From an uncultured Alphaproteobacteria bacterium (GTDB lineage Bacteria; Pseudomonadota; Alphaproteobacteria; Rhizobiales; Aestuariivirgaceae), in assembly GCA_937872985.1 (NCBI GenBank), contig CALMUW010000096.1, forward strand, positions 1-54,693: a stretch of DNA of 54,693 nucleotides, read 5' to 3'. Position numbers and translations under genes: made by a program. The notes under the pieces are model-generated. The model searched no databases. It saw only the letters and a list, made by a program, of their open reading frames with translations, and was not told the origin of the DNA. Each line of letters starts with the position of its first letter. Position 1 is the stretch's first letter. Of this stretch, positions 34,871 to 43,638 are shown in pieces.

Positions 34871-36223
34871 ATGTGCCCTGTTGCCCTTCACCCGCCCCTT
34901 GCGCGCGAGATCGTGCCCCACGATCCGGCGGAAATGGCGGCGCGCCTGCGCGGGGAAAGGCATCTTCTGTTTCTCGACAGCGCCATGCGGCAGGAACATG
35001 TGGGGCGCTATTCCTTCCTCGCCTGCAATCCCGCCCAGACCCTCATGGTGCGGGGGGGCGCAACCTTTCTCGATGATGCGCCCGTGGCCGAAGCCGCCCC
35101 GGCGGTGCTCGACCGCCTGCTGGCGCAGGGCCATGCGCCGCCGCTGCCGGGCCTGCCGCCCTTTCAGGGCGGTTTTGCCGGATACATCGCCTATGATTAC
35201 GGCGCGGTGCTGGAACCGTCGCTCAGCCTGCCGCGCCGCGCGCTGCCTGAACTCATGCTCAACCGCTATGACACGGTCATCGCCTGGGATCACTTGCAGG
35301 AGCGCGCCTGGATCATCAGCCGCGGCGGCGCGGCGGCCATCGACGCGCTGGCGGAAAAACTGAAGACACGGCCCGGCGCGCCGGGCCGGGCGACACTGGC
35401 GGGCTTTGCCTCCAACTTCACCCGCGCAGCCTATGAAGACGCCATCGCCCGCACGGTGGACCATGTGCTGGCGGGTGATATTTTTCAGGCCAATATCGCG
35501 CAGCAGTTTTCCGCAGCGGTGGACGCGGGCTTCGATGCCTTCGCCTTCCATGGGCAGTTGCGCCGCCGCAATGCCGCGCCCTTTGCCGCCTTTCTCGATT
35601 TCGGCGAGGTGGTGGTGGCCTCGGCCTCGCCGGAACGCTTGGTGAGTGTGCGCGGCGGCGTGGCCGAGGCGCGGCCCATCAAGGGCACCCGGCGGCGCGA
35701 TGCCAATCCGGCGCGCGATGCAACGCTGGTGGCCGAACTGATGGCGAGCCGCAAGGACCGGGCCGAGAACGTGATGATCGTGGACCTGTTGCGCAACGAC
35801 CTGTCGCGGGTGGCGGAACCGGGCACGGTCACGGTGCCCATGCTGTGCGGGCTTGAGTCCTATGCGGGGGTGCATCACCTGACCTCGGTGGTGACGGCGA
35901 GAGTGCGGGCTGATGTCGGCGCGGGCAGCCTGCTGGCGGCACTGTTTCCGGGCGGGTCCATCACCGGCGCGCCGAAGATCCGCGCCATGGCAGTGATCGC
36001 CGAAATGGAACAGCGGCCGCGCGGCATCTATTGCGGTTCCATCGGCTATGCCAGTTTTTCGGGCGCGGTGGATTTCAACATCGCCATCCGCACGGTGGAA
36101 TTTTCCGATGGTCAGGCGCGCTTTTCCGGCGGCGGCGGCATTACCGCGCGCTCCAGCCCGGCGGAGGAATATGACGAGACCCTGACCAAGGTGGCGCGCA
36201 TCGAAAAGGCCTTCCAGCCATGA
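34871..36223 (+). CDS. pabB: Aminodeoxychorismate synthase component I
   Basis: Converts chorismate and ammonia to 4-amino-4-deoxychorismate for folate synthesis, with ammonia from PabA. 450 aa from ATG 34871; a GTG six bases earlier is equally open and no clear Shine-Dalgarno decides. The chorismate-binding domain carries DIFQANIAQQF, EARPIKGTRRR (the PIKGT lysine marks PabB rather than TrpE), VDLLRNDLSRV, HHLTSVV and FPGGSITGAPKIRAM. Overlaps pabA by 4 bp and heads a pabB-pabA-pabC unit. Confidence 0.95.
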   Translation: MCPVALHPPLAREIVPHDPAEMAARLRGERHLLFLDSAMRQEHVGRYSFLACNPAQTLMVRGGATFLDDAPVAEAAPAVLDRLLAQGHAPPLPGLPPFQGGFAGYIAYDYGAVLEPSLSLPRRALPELMLNRYDTVIAWDHLQERAWIISRGGAAAIDALAEKLKTRPGAPGRATLAGFASNFTRAAYEDAIARTVDHVLAGDIFQANIAQQFSAAVDAGFDAFAFHGQLRRRNAAPFAAFLDFGEVVVASASPERLVSVRGGVAEARPIKGTRRRDANPARDATLVAELMASRKDRAENVMIVDLLRNDLSRVAEPGTVTVPMLCGLESYAGVHHLTSVVTARVRADVGAGSLLAALFPGGSITGAPKIRAMAVIAEMEQRPRGIYCGSIGYASFSGAVDFNIAIRTVEFSDGQARFSGGGGITARSSPAEEYDETLTKVARIEKAFQP

Positions 36224-36783
36224 TCCTGCTGGTCGACAATTATGACAGCTTCGTTCACAACGTGGCGCGCTATGTGGCGGAACTGGGCCGCGAGGTTGTG
36301 GTCCGGCGCAATGACGCGGTGACGGCGGACGATGTGGCGGGGGCCCGGGGCCTCATCATTTCGCCCGGCCCCTGCGCTCCGGCCCAGGCAGGAATGAGCA
36401 ACGACTTGATCCGTGCACTGACGGGCAGGATTCCCGTCCTCGGCATCTGCCTCGGCCACCAGTGCATCGGCGAGGTCTTTGGCGGGCGCGTGGTGCGGGC
36501 GCGTGAACCCATGCATGGCGAGGCGTCGGACATGTATCACGACGGCAGCGGCGTGTTTCGCGGTCTGCCATCGCCCTTCGCGGGCGCGCGCTATCATTCG
36601 CTCATCGTTGAACTGGACGAGGAGGCCGCGCCATTGATGGTCACGGCGCGCAGCGGCGCGGGCGAGATCATGGGGCTGGCGCATCGCCAGCATCCGGTGT
36701 TCGGGGTGCAGTTTCACCCGGAGTCCATTCTCACCGCCCATGGCTATCAGATCATGGCGAATTTTCTGGAGATGTGCCCATGA
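36220..36783 (+). CDS. pabA: Aminodeoxychorismate synthase glutamine amidotransferase component
   Basis: 187-residue class I glutamine amidotransferase. MILLVDNYDSFVHN at the start, ISPGPCAPAQAG, the nucleophile cysteine in GICLGHQCIGE and the His/Glu pair in GVQFHPESILT are all present. Alone it could be TrpG, but translational coupling to pabB upstream and pabC downstream (both 4-bp ATGA overlaps) indicates PabA; some organisms share one amidotransferase between the two pathways. Confidence 0.94.
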   Translation: MILLVDNYDSFVHNVARYVAELGREVVVRRNDAVTADDVAGARGLIISPGPCAPAQAGMSNDLIRALTGRIPVLGICLGHQCIGEVFGGRVVRAREPMHGEASDMYHDGSGVFRGLPSPFAGARYHSLIVELDEEAAPLMVTARSGAGEIMGLAHRQHPVFGVQFHPESILTAHGYQIMANFLEMCP

Positions 36784-37640
36784 GCCTCACCGCGGTCTGG
36801 TGCAATGGCGCGCTGGTGGAACACCTGTCGCTGGCGCCGGACGAGCGCGGGCTGACGCTGGGCGATGGTGTCTTCGACACGCTGGCCGTGGTCAAGGGAA
36901 AGTCCCTGTGGCGCGCACCGCATCTGGCGCGGCTCGCAGGTGCCGCGGAGGTCATTGGCATTCCCTTTGATCTCGCGGCGGTGGAAGAGGCCATGGCGGC
37001 GGTGCTGGCCCGGTCGGCGGCCGACTTCGAAGTGCTGCGCCTGACGCTGACGCGCGGGGCCGGGGGCCGGGGCCTGGCGGGCGAGACGGCCGCGCCCACC
37101 ATTCTGGTCACTCTGACGGCGCTGTCGCCCCGCCTGCTGTTTCAGCCGGTGCCGCTGGCCACCAGCCGCATCACCCGCAATGCGGCGAGCGTCACGGCGC
37201 GCTTCAAGACCACCTCCTATGCCGACGCCATCGCGGCGGCGCGCGAAGCCAAGGACAGGGGAGCGGAGGAGGCGCTGATGCTCAACACGGAAGGGAACGT
37301 CGCCTCGGCCAGCATCGCCAATGTCTTCTTGGTCAAGGGTTCTGCCCTCATCACGCCGGGGCTCGATCAGGCGATCATTCCCGGCACCATGCGCCAGATG
37401 GTTCTCAATGTGGCGGGGCTGGTGGGCTACACCACGGAGGAGCGGGCCGTGACGCCGCAGGAAGTGGTTGCGGCTGATGGCGTGTTCCTGACCAACAGCC
37501 TGCGCTTCATCCGGCCGGTGAGCCATGTGGATGGCACGGCGCTGGCGCAGGCCGATCTCTCCCGCCTGGAAACGGCGCTGTGCCGCTTCGCCGAAAAGCA
37601 ATGCGGCATCGATCCGCGCGCCCTGGTGGAGGCGTCATGA
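36780..37640 (+). CDS. pabC: Aminodeoxychorismate lyase (PLP fold-type IV)
   Basis: 286-residue protein of the branched-chain aminotransferase/D-amino acid aminotransferase fold, expected to release pyruvate and give p-aminobenzoate. Recognisable: LAPDERGLTLGDGVFDTLAV, LRLTLTRGAGGRGL, the probable PLP lysine in ARFKTTSYADAI, EALMLNTEGNVASASIANVF and IIPGTMRQMVL. A D-amino acid or branched-chain aminotransferase cannot be excluded from sequence alone, but the pabB-pabA context is strong. ATG overlaps the pabA stop (ATGA). Confidence 0.88.
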   Translation: MSLTAVWCNGALVEHLSLAPDERGLTLGDGVFDTLAVVKGKSLWRAPHLARLAGAAEVIGIPFDLAAVEEAMAAVLARSAADFEVLRLTLTRGAGGRGLAGETAAPTILVTLTALSPRLLFQPVPLATSRITRNAASVTARFKTTSYADAIAAAREAKDRGAEEALMLNTEGNVASASIANVFLVKGSALITPGLDQAIIPGTMRQMVLNVAGLVGYTTEERAVTPQEVVAADGVFLTNSLRFIRPVSHVDGTALAQADLSRLETALCRFAEKQCGIDPRALVEAS

Positions 37641-37936
37641 TTCTTGAACACGCGCTGTTGCAGGTGAAGCCGGGGGAAAGTGCCGCCTTCGAACGAGCCC
37701 TGCAGGAGGCCCTGCCGCTCATTGCCGCCAGCCCCGGCTTCATGGGACTGGAAGTCAGGCCGCATTGCGATGACCGCCAGCGCTATCTGCTGCTGGTGCG
37801 CTGGCACAGGCGGGAGGATCACACCGAGGGCTTCCGCAAGTCGGAGCGTTACCTCAGGTGGAAAGCCTTGCTGCATCATTTCTACGAGCCCTTCCCCACG
37901 GTGGAGCATTTCGGCGCGCCCGTCGCCACGCTTTGA
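37637..37936 (+). CDS. Antibiotic biosynthesis monooxygenase (ABM) fold protein
   Basis: 99-residue dimeric alpha+beta barrel protein: MILEHALLQVKPGESAAFERALQEALPLIAASPGFMGLEV and YLLLVRWHRREDHTEGFRKSERYLRWKALLHHFYEP match ABM-domain proteins. Overlaps pabC by 4 bp, so it is translationally coupled to the folate genes. Members can be heme-degrading, quinone-forming or merely structural; no activity can be assigned. The constant coupling to pabC is the only hint. Confidence 0.85.
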   Translation: MILEHALLQVKPGESAAFERALQEALPLIAASPGFMGLEVRPHCDDRQRYLLLVRWHRREDHTEGFRKSERYLRWKALLHHFYEPFPTVEHFGAPVATL

Positions 37937-37973
37937 GATTTCATTCACCATGGCGGCCTAGACTTGCCGCCCC

Positions 37974-38906
37974 ATGAACGATTTCATCTCCCATTTCGCG
38001 CCGGACGCGGCCCAGGCGGCACAGGTCTGGCTTGCAAGCTTGAGGGGCGAGCGGCGGCTGGCGCGCCTCACGCTTGAAGCCTATGCCCGCGATCTTGGGC
38101 AATTCGCCGGGTTTCTGGCGGACCATCTCGGCGCGCCGGCGGGCCTGCGCGATCTTGCCGATCTTTCGGCGTCGGACTTTCGCGCCTTCATGGCGCGGCG
38201 GCGCAACGCCGGAGCGGAAAGCCGGTCGCTGGCGCGGCAGCTCTCGGCGCTGCGCTCCTTCTTCAAATTCGGTGAGAGCACGGGACGCTTCCGCAATGCG
38301 GCCCTGGCGGCGGTGAAGTCGCCCAAGCTTCGTCATGGCGTGCCCAAGCCCTTGACCATGGCGGCGGCGGCCCAGGTGGCGGATGCGGAAATCCATCAGG
38401 GCGAGGTGCCGCCCTGGCTTGCGGCGCGCGACCGGGCGGTGCTGACGCTGCTCTATGCCGGGGGCTTGCGCATTTCCGAAGCCCTGGGCCTGACGCCGGA
38501 GCAGGCGGAGCGTGATCCCCTGATCCTCACCGGCAAGGGCGGCAAGACCCGCATGGTGCCGCTCATCGCCGAGGCCAGGGCAGCACTGGCGGAGTATGTG
38601 ACGCTCTGTCCCTTTGCGCTGGAGCGGGGCAAGCCCTTGTTCCGCGGGGCCAGGGGCGGGCCGCTGTCGCCGCGCATCATTCAACTGCTCATGGAGCGCA
38701 TGCGCGGGGCCTTCGGCCTGGCGGACACGGCCACACCCCATGCGCTCCGCCATTCCTTCGCCACGCATCTCCTGAGCAATGGCGCGGACCTGCGGGTCAT
38801 TCAGGATTTGCTGGGCCATGCCTCGCTTTCCACCACCCAGGTCTATACCGAGGTGGACCGCGCCCACATTCTTGAACAATACCGCAAGGCCCACGCGACC
38901 CGCTGA
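37974..38906 (+). CDS. xerC: Tyrosine recombinase XerC
   Basis: 310-residue site-specific recombinase that resolves chromosome dimers at dif together with XerD. The N-terminal SAM-like core-binding domain covers about 15-115 and the catalytic domain about 130-305. The catalytic set is visible: Arg in YAGGLRISEALGL, Lys in GKGGKTRMVPL, HxxR in PHALRHSFATHLL, His in LLGHASLSTTQVY and the nucleophile Tyr in VYTEVD. The setting (housekeeping genes, no repeats or cargo) argues for chromosomal XerC rather than a phage integrase. XerD is the alternative name. Confidence 0.9.
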   Translation: MNDFISHFAPDAAQAAQVWLASLRGERRLARLTLEAYARDLGQFAGFLADHLGAPAGLRDLADLSASDFRAFMARRRNAGAESRSLARQLSALRSFFKFGESTGRFRNAALAAVKSPKLRHGVPKPLTMAAAAQVADAEIHQGEVPPWLAARDRAVLTLLYAGGLRISEALGLTPEQAERDPLILTGKGGKTRMVPLIAEARAALAEYVTLCPFALERGKPLFRGARGGPLSPRIIQLLMERMRGAFGLADTATPHALRHSFATHLLSNGADLRVIQDLLGHASLSTTQVYTEVDRAHILEQYRKAHATR

Positions 38907-38958
38907 GCCTTGCCAGCGCACCCGTCCCTTTCTAGCTTCAGGGAAAAGGGAGCCTCTC

Positions 38959-40287
38959 ATGATTCCGCTGGAACGGGTGGAAAGCGACGTGACCCTGCCG
39001 AGGCGCACGGGCGTGGTGGTGATCGGCGGCGGCGTCATCGGCGTGGCGACCGCCATGGAATTGCGCCAGCGCGGCATTGCTGTGGTGGTCGTCGAGAAGG
39101 GCGAGATTGCCGGCGAGCAGTCGGGCCGCAACTGGGGCTGGGTGCGGCAACAGGGGCGCGATGCGCGCGAAGTGGCGCTGGCCAAGATCGCCATGGAAAA
39201 ATGGCGCGGCATGAACGCGCTGGTGGCGGCGGAAACCGGCTATCGCCAGCCGGGCATTGCCTATCTTTCCTATACCGAGAAGGATCTGGCCTGGAATGCG
39301 CGCTGGCATGAACGCCATGCCAGGGCTTTTGATCTCAAGACGCGGCTGTTGTCGGCGGCGGAGGCCGAGGCGCTGGTGCCGGGCGGCAGGAGGAAGCCGC
39401 TGGGCGCGCTCTACACGCCCGATGACGGCAAGGCCGAACCCTTCATGGCCGTGCCCGCCATGGCGCGGCAGGTGCGGCGCATGGGGGCCAAGGTCTTCAC
39501 CCATTGCGCGGCGCGGGGTCTTGAGACTGCGGCGGGCCGCGTCTCTGCCGTGGTGACGGAGAAGGGCACCATCGCCTGTGACGCGGTGGTGCTGGCGGCG
39601 GGGGCCTGGTCGCGGCGCTTCCTGGGCAATCTCGGCATCAGGTTTCCGCAGCTCACGGTGATCAATTCGGTGGGCCGGTCCAAGCCTCTGGACGCGGGCC
39701 ATGACGTCACCTTCCTCGGCGGACGCTTCGCGGCGCGCAAGCGCCTGGACGGTGGGTACACCGTGGCGCACAACATCTATTCCGTGGCCTCGCTCATTCC
39801 CGACAGTTTCCGGCTGGTCTTCGACTTCCTGCCGCTGATGCTGAGCGATATGCGCGGCGTGAAGGTGCGGCTCGGCAAGCGCTTCTTCGACGAGGCGCGG
39901 CTGGCGCGGCGCTGGCGGCTCGACGAGACCTCACCCTTCGAGCAGGTGCGCATGCTCGATCCCATGCCCTACCCGGCGCTCATCCACGATGCGGCGAAAC
40001 ATCTGCGCGCTAATTTTCCGGGCTTTGCCGGGTTGGAGATTGCCGAAATCTGGGCCGGGGCCATTGACGTGACGCCCGATGCCGTGCCGGTCATGGAGGA
40101 GCTGCCGCAACAGAAGGGTCTGTTCCTGGCCTCCGGTTTCTCCGGCCATGGCTTTGGTCTGGGTCCGGCGGCGGGCCAACTCATGGCGGAACTGGTGACG
40201 GGTGAGACGCCCTGCGTCGATCCCAGACCCTTCCGGCTGGGGCGTTATGTCGAACGGCCACGGCCCCGGCCGGATGGCGACATCTGA
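38959..40287 (+). CDS. FAD-dependent oxidoreductase (DAO family, D-amino acid dehydrogenase-like)
   Basis: 442-residue flavoprotein. ATG 38959 follows AAAGGGAG. The Rossmann dinucleotide motif VVVIGGGVIGVATAMELRQRGIAVVVVEKG lies at about 18-47, then EQSGRNWGWVRQQGRD, DAVVLAAGAWS, and the C-terminal FAD-contact region WAGAIDVTPDAVPVMEE plus FSGHGFGLGPAAGQLMAELVTG. Family members oxidise amino acids, sarcosine-like amines or opines; the substrate is open. It stands alone, 52 bp after xerC. Confidence 0.88.
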   Translation: MIPLERVESDVTLPRRTGVVVIGGGVIGVATAMELRQRGIAVVVVEKGEIAGEQSGRNWGWVRQQGRDAREVALAKIAMEKWRGMNALVAAETGYRQPGIAYLSYTEKDLAWNARWHERHARAFDLKTRLLSAAEAEALVPGGRRKPLGALYTPDDGKAEPFMAVPAMARQVRRMGAKVFTHCAARGLETAAGRVSAVVTEKGTIACDAVVLAAGAWSRRFLGNLGIRFPQLTVINSVGRSKPLDAGHDVTFLGGRFAARKRLDGGYTVAHNIYSVASLIPDSFRLVFDFLPLMLSDMRGVKVRLGKRFFDEARLARRWRLDETSPFEQVRMLDPMPYPALIHDAAKHLRANFPGFAGLEIAEIWAGAIDVTPDAVPVMEELPQQKGLFLASGFSGHGFGLGPAAGQLMAELVTGETPCVDPRPFRLGRYVERPRPRPDGDI

Positions 40288-40303
40288 AGCCGGGAAGTGC
40301 TGC

Positions 40304-40702
40304 TCAGGCGGCGCGTTTCCTGGCGTGGAGCATGGCCAGTTCCACGGTTTCGAGGAGCAGGTCGGGCTGCACGGGCTTGCGCAGATAGTCGAAGAGCTTG
40401 AGGCTGAGGGCGCGCAGCCGGGTTGCCTGTTCCACGTCGGCGGTCACCATGACGAAGGCCGACTTGATGCCAAGCCGGCGCATGACCTCCACAACGTCGA
40501 GCCCGTCCTTGCCGGGGCCGAGGCGATAGTCGAAGACGCCCACCAGAAAGCGGTGGCTCAGCGCATATTCAAGCGCACTTTCGGGATCGGTGAAGCCCTT
40601 GACCTTATAGCCGCAGTCGGTGAGCAGTTCGGCAATGCTGGTCAGCAGGTCACGGTCGTCATCCAGAATCAGGATGTCGATCTGCTTTTCGCTGTCAGGC
40701 AT
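40304..40702 (-). CDS. Single-domain response regulator (REC only)
   Basis: 132 residues, consisting of one receiver domain with no output domain. ATG 40702 (MPDSEKQIDILILDDDRDLL) gives the acidic pair DD near residues 13-15, phospho-acceptor Asp in GVFDYRLGPG, Thr in VMVTAD and Lys in YLRKPVQPD. The usual PxD after the acceptor is replaced by YRLGPGKDG, common in FixJ-like and stand-alone regulators. No histidine kinase is adjacent, so the partner is unknown. Convergent with the DAO gene. Confidence 0.9.
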   Translation of the reverse strand: MPDSEKQIDILILDDDRDLLTSIAELLTDCGYKVKGFTDPESALEYALSHRFLVGVFDYRLGPGKDGLDVVEVMRRLGIKSAFVMVTADVEQATRLRALSLKLFDYLRKPVQPDLLLETVELAMLHARKRAA

Positions 40703-40883
40703 CGGATACACGGCGCACATTCCCCAATTGTCAGCGGCTTCCTGCCCGGTCGTATGGCAAGGACGGTCCAGCGTTACTGAATCATCACTCTGGACGCGAA
40801 CCGGTTAACGCCATCCGCCATGCCGCTGATTAAGGCAGAAGAAGGTTTTCACTTTGCTAACTTCACACCCAGAGCGGGTGCCG

Positions 40884-40900
40884 CCCGGCATGGGGCCGGG
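40884..40900 (-). other. GC hairpin after lpdA
   Basis: CCCGGC-N5-GCCGGG stem-loop just beyond the lpdA stop (40907), preceded by further GC-rich complementarity. No U tract follows, so it is a weak terminator or an mRNA 3'-end stabiliser. The remaining 40703-40883 interval shows nothing definite. Confidence 0.4.
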
Positions 40901-40906
40901 TGTGGT

Positions 40907-42295
40907 TCAGCCATGGATGGCGCGGCCCGCCACGGCGAGCGCCGCTTCCTTCACCGCTTCCGACAGGGTGGGGTGGGCATGGCAGGTGCGGGCCAGGTCC
41001 TCGGCCGAGCCGGAAAACTCCATGAGTACGGCGATCTCGTGGATCATCTCGCCCGCCATGGGTCCGACGATATGGCCGCCCAGCACCCGGTCGGTCTTGG
41101 CGTCGGCGAGAATCTTCACGAAGCCGTCGGTGGCCTGATTGGCCTTGGCCCGGCCATTGGCCAGGAACAGGAATTTGCCCACGCGATAGTCGATGCCGGC
41201 GGTCTTCAGGTCTTCCTCGGTCTTGCCGACCACGGCGACCTCGGGATTGGTATAGACCACGCCGGGAATGACATCATAGTTCACGTGGCCGGCCTGACCG
41301 GCAATGATCTCGGCCACCGCAATGCCCTCGTCCTCGGCCTTGTGGGCCAGCATGGGGCCCCGCACGCAATCGCCGATGGCATAGATGCCCGCCACGCTGG
41401 TCTGAAAGTGAGGGTCGATTTCGATGCGGCCGCGCGGGTCGGTCTTCACGCCAACCTTGTCCAGCCCCAGGCCCTCGGTGTAGGGAACGCGGCCCACGGC
41501 GACCAGCACCACATCGGCCTCCAGCGTCTGGGCTTGGCCGCCCGCCGCCGGTTCCATGGTCAGCGCCACACCGGTCTTGCCGGTCTTGGCCCCGGTCACC
41601 TTCTGGCCCAGGTGGAAGGTGAAGCCCTGCTTCTGCAACAGGCGCTGGGCCGTCTTGGCCACTTCGCCATCCATGCCGGGGAGAATGCGGTCGAGATATT
41701 CCACCACCGTAACCCTGGAGCCGAGGCGGCCATAGACGGAACCGAGTTCGAGGCCGATGACGCCGGCACCGATGACGATGAGGCGTTCCGGCACCCGGGG
41801 CAGCGCCAGGGCGCCGGTGGAGGACACGATCCGGTCCTCGTCAATCTCAATGCCCTTGAGGTGCGCCCCCTCCGAGCCGGTGGCGATGACGATGTGCCTG
41901 GCGGTCAACGTTTCATCGCCCACCTGCACCGTGCCGGGGGCGGTGATGGTGCCCGTGCCCCGGTGCACCGTCACCTTGTTCTTCTTGAACAGGAAGTCGA
42001 TGCCCTTCACGTTGCCGTCGATGACCTGCTGCTTGAAACCCATCATGCGGGGAAGATCGAAGGAGGCGGTCACATCAATGCCCATGGCGGCATAGCTGTG
42101 GGTGGCCGCGTGATAGGACTCCGAGGCGTGGAGCAGGGCCTTGGAGGGAATGCAGCCGACATTGAGGCAGGTGCCGCCGTGGCTGGCGCGCTTTTCCACG
42201 ACAGCGACCTTCAGGCCCAGTTGCGCGGCGCGGATGGCGCAGACATAGCCGCCGGGGCCGGTGCCAATGACAAGGAGATCGTAAGCGGCAGACAT
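40907..42295 (-). CDS. lpdA: Dihydrolipoyl dehydrogenase (E3)
   Basis: Flavoprotein that reoxidises lipoyl groups of the 2-oxoglutarate dehydrogenase complex. ATG 42295 ([20 protein letters not shown]) gives 462 aa; upstream open frame is intergenic repeat. Key parts: FAD motif [17 protein letters not shown], redox disulphide [16 protein letters not shown] motif [37 protein letters not shown], and the C-terminal [16 protein letters not shown] with the active-site His/Glu. Last gene of the mdh-suc block, separated from sucB by a 123-bp palindromic repeat. Confidence 0.96.
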   Translation of the reverse strand: MSAAYDLLVIGTGPGGYVCAIRAAQLGLKVAVVEKRASHGGTCLNVGCIPSKALLHASESYHAATHSYAAMGIDVTASFDLPRMMGFKQQVIDGNVKGIDFLFKKNKVTVHRGTGTITAPGTVQVGDETLTARHIVIATGSEGAHLKGIEIDEDRIVSSTGALALPRVPERLIVIGAGVIGLELGSVYGRLGSRVTVVEYLDRILPGMDGEVAKTAQRLLQKQGFTFHLGQKVTGAKTGKTGVALTMEPAAGGQAQTLEADVVLVAVGRVPYTEGLGLDKVGVKTDPRGRIEIDPHFQTSVAGIYAIGDCVRGPMLAHKAEDEGIAVAEIIAGQAGHVNYDVIPGVVYTNPEVAVVGKTEEDLKTAGIDYRVGKFLFLANGRAKANQATDGFVKILADAKTDRVLGGHIVGPMAGEMIHEIAVLMEFSGSAEDLARTCHAHPTLSEAVKEAALAVAGRAIHG

Positions 42296-42315
42296 GGGGC
42301 AATCCTCTTTCGGAC

Positions 42316-42424
42316 CTAGAGCAACCTGATTTTTGACGGAATCGGCAAAAGTCAGAAAAGTTGCTCGCCAACAATAAGTCAGAGCGGTGGCTTTGATGCA
42401 GTCAAAGCGCAAACCGCTCTAGAG
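42316..42424. repeat. Intergenic palindromic repeat, copy 2 (lpdA-sucB interval)
   Basis: Begins CTAGAGCAAC and ends GCTCTAGAG. Hairpin 1: GAGCAAC plus CTGATTTTTGACG (42319-42338) against CGGCAAAAGTCAG plus GTTGCTC (42343-42366). Hairpin 2: AGAGCGGTGGCTTTGA (42381-42396) against TCAAAGC...ACCGCTCT (42402-42420). Between them is AAAAGTTGCTCGCCAACA, also seen at 27714-27729. The terminal CTCTAG supplies the sucB stop codon (TAG, 42421-42419 on the minus strand). It belongs to the same family as the argG copy. Confidence 0.72.
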
Positions 42425-43618
42425 ATCGAGCAGCGTGCGCTGCGGGTCTTCCAGCGCTTCCTTGACCCGGACCAGGAAGGTGACGGCCTCCTTGCCATCG
42501 ACGATGCGGTGGTCATAGGAGAGCGCCAGATACATCATGGGCCGGGCCACGATCTGGCCCCCCACGACCATGGGGCGCTCCTGAATCTTGTGCATGCCGA
42601 GAATGCCGGACTGCGGCGCGTTCAGGATGGGGGTGGACATGAGCGAGCCATAGACCCCCCCGTTGGAGATGGTGAAGGTGCCGCCCTGCATGTCGGCGAT
42701 CTGCAACTGGCCGTCGCGCGCCTTCCTGCCATAGTCGGCAATGGTCTTCTCGATCTGGGCAAAGGACATCTGGTCGGCGTTGCGCACCACGGGCACGACG
42801 AGGCCCTTGTCGGTGCCCACGGCGACACCGACGTGGTAATAATTCTTGTAAACAATGTCCTCGCCGTCGATCTCGGCATTGACCGCCGGGATTTCCTTCA
42901 GCGCCAGCACGCAGGCGCGCACGAAGAACGACATGAAGCCGAGCTTCACGCCGTGCTTCTTTTCAAACACGTCCTTGTATTGGTTGCGCAGCGCCATGGT
43001 CGCGGTCATGTCTACCTCGTTGAAGGTGGTGAGCATGGCGGCGGTGTTCTGGGCATCCTTCAGGCGGCGCGCGATGGTCTGGCGCAGGCGCGACATGCGT
43101 ACGCGCTCCTCGCCGCCCTGGGGTGCGGGTGGCGCGGCGGCAGCCGCCACGGGGGCTGGCGCGGCGGCGGGCTGTTCCATGTGGGCCATGACATCGCCCT
43201 TGGTGATGCGGCCGTCCTTGCCGGTGCCGGGAATGGCCGCCGGGTTCAACTGGTTCTCGGTCACGGCCTTCTTCACCGCGGGCGAGAGGGGAGGTTCCTG
43301 GGCTTGCGCCCTGGCGGGGGCGGGGGCTGCCTTGGCGGGAGCGGCCTCGGCCTTCGTCGGCCTGGCGGCACTGCCTGCGGCCCCTTCGGCAATGGAGCCC
43401 AGAAGCGCGCCCACGGCCACGGTTGACCCCGGCTTGGCGGCAATGGCCTCAAGCTTGCCGGAGGCGGGCGCGGGCACCTCCACCGTCACCTTGTCGGTTT
43501 CCAGTTCCACCAGCGGCTCGTCGGCCTTCACCGCCTCACCCTCGGCCTTGAACCACTTCGCAATGGTGGCCTCGGTGACGCTTTCACCCAGAGCCGGAAC
43601 GCGGATTTCCTTCGCCAT
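42419..43618 (-). CDS. sucB: 2-oxoglutarate dehydrogenase E2, dihydrolipoamide succinyltransferase
   Basis: 399-residue E2. Lipoyl domain about 2-77 with the lipoylated lysine in [14 protein letters not shown]; Pro/Ala linker; E3-binding domain ([28 protein letters not shown]) about 114-150; catalytic domain about 170-399 ending in [27 protein letters not shown], with active-site His in DHRIVDG. 20 bp after sucA. Its stop codon lies in the border of an intergenic palindromic repeat, which suggests that the element landed at the 3' end and set the terminus LLDL. Confidence 0.96.
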   Translation of the reverse strand: MAKEIRVPALGESVTEATIAKWFKAEGEAVKADEPLVELETDKVTVEVPAPASGKLEAIAAKPGSTVAVGALLGSIAEGAAGSAARPTKAEAAPAKAAPAPARAQAQEPPLSPAVKKAVTENQLNPAAIPGTGKDGRITKGDVMAHMEQPAAAPAPVAAAAAPPAPQGGEERVRMSRLRQTIARRLKDAQNTAAMLTTFNEVDMTATMALRNQYKDVFEKKHGVKLGFMSFFVRACVLALKEIPAVNAEIDGEDIVYKNYYHVGVAVGTDKGLVVPVVRNADQMSFAQIEKTIADYGRKARDGQLQIADMQGGTFTISNGGVYGSLMSTPILNAPQSGILGMHKIQERPMVVGGQIVARPMMYLALSYDHRIVDGKEAVTFLVRVKEALEDPQRTLLDL

Positions 43619-43638
43619 CTGTTTTGCCTTTCACCACA

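Noticed and set aside
37974..38906. Tyrosine recombinase as a sign of an integrated element
   Set aside because: No attachment repeats, cargo genes or tRNA target are nearby; length and motifs fit chromosomal XerC.
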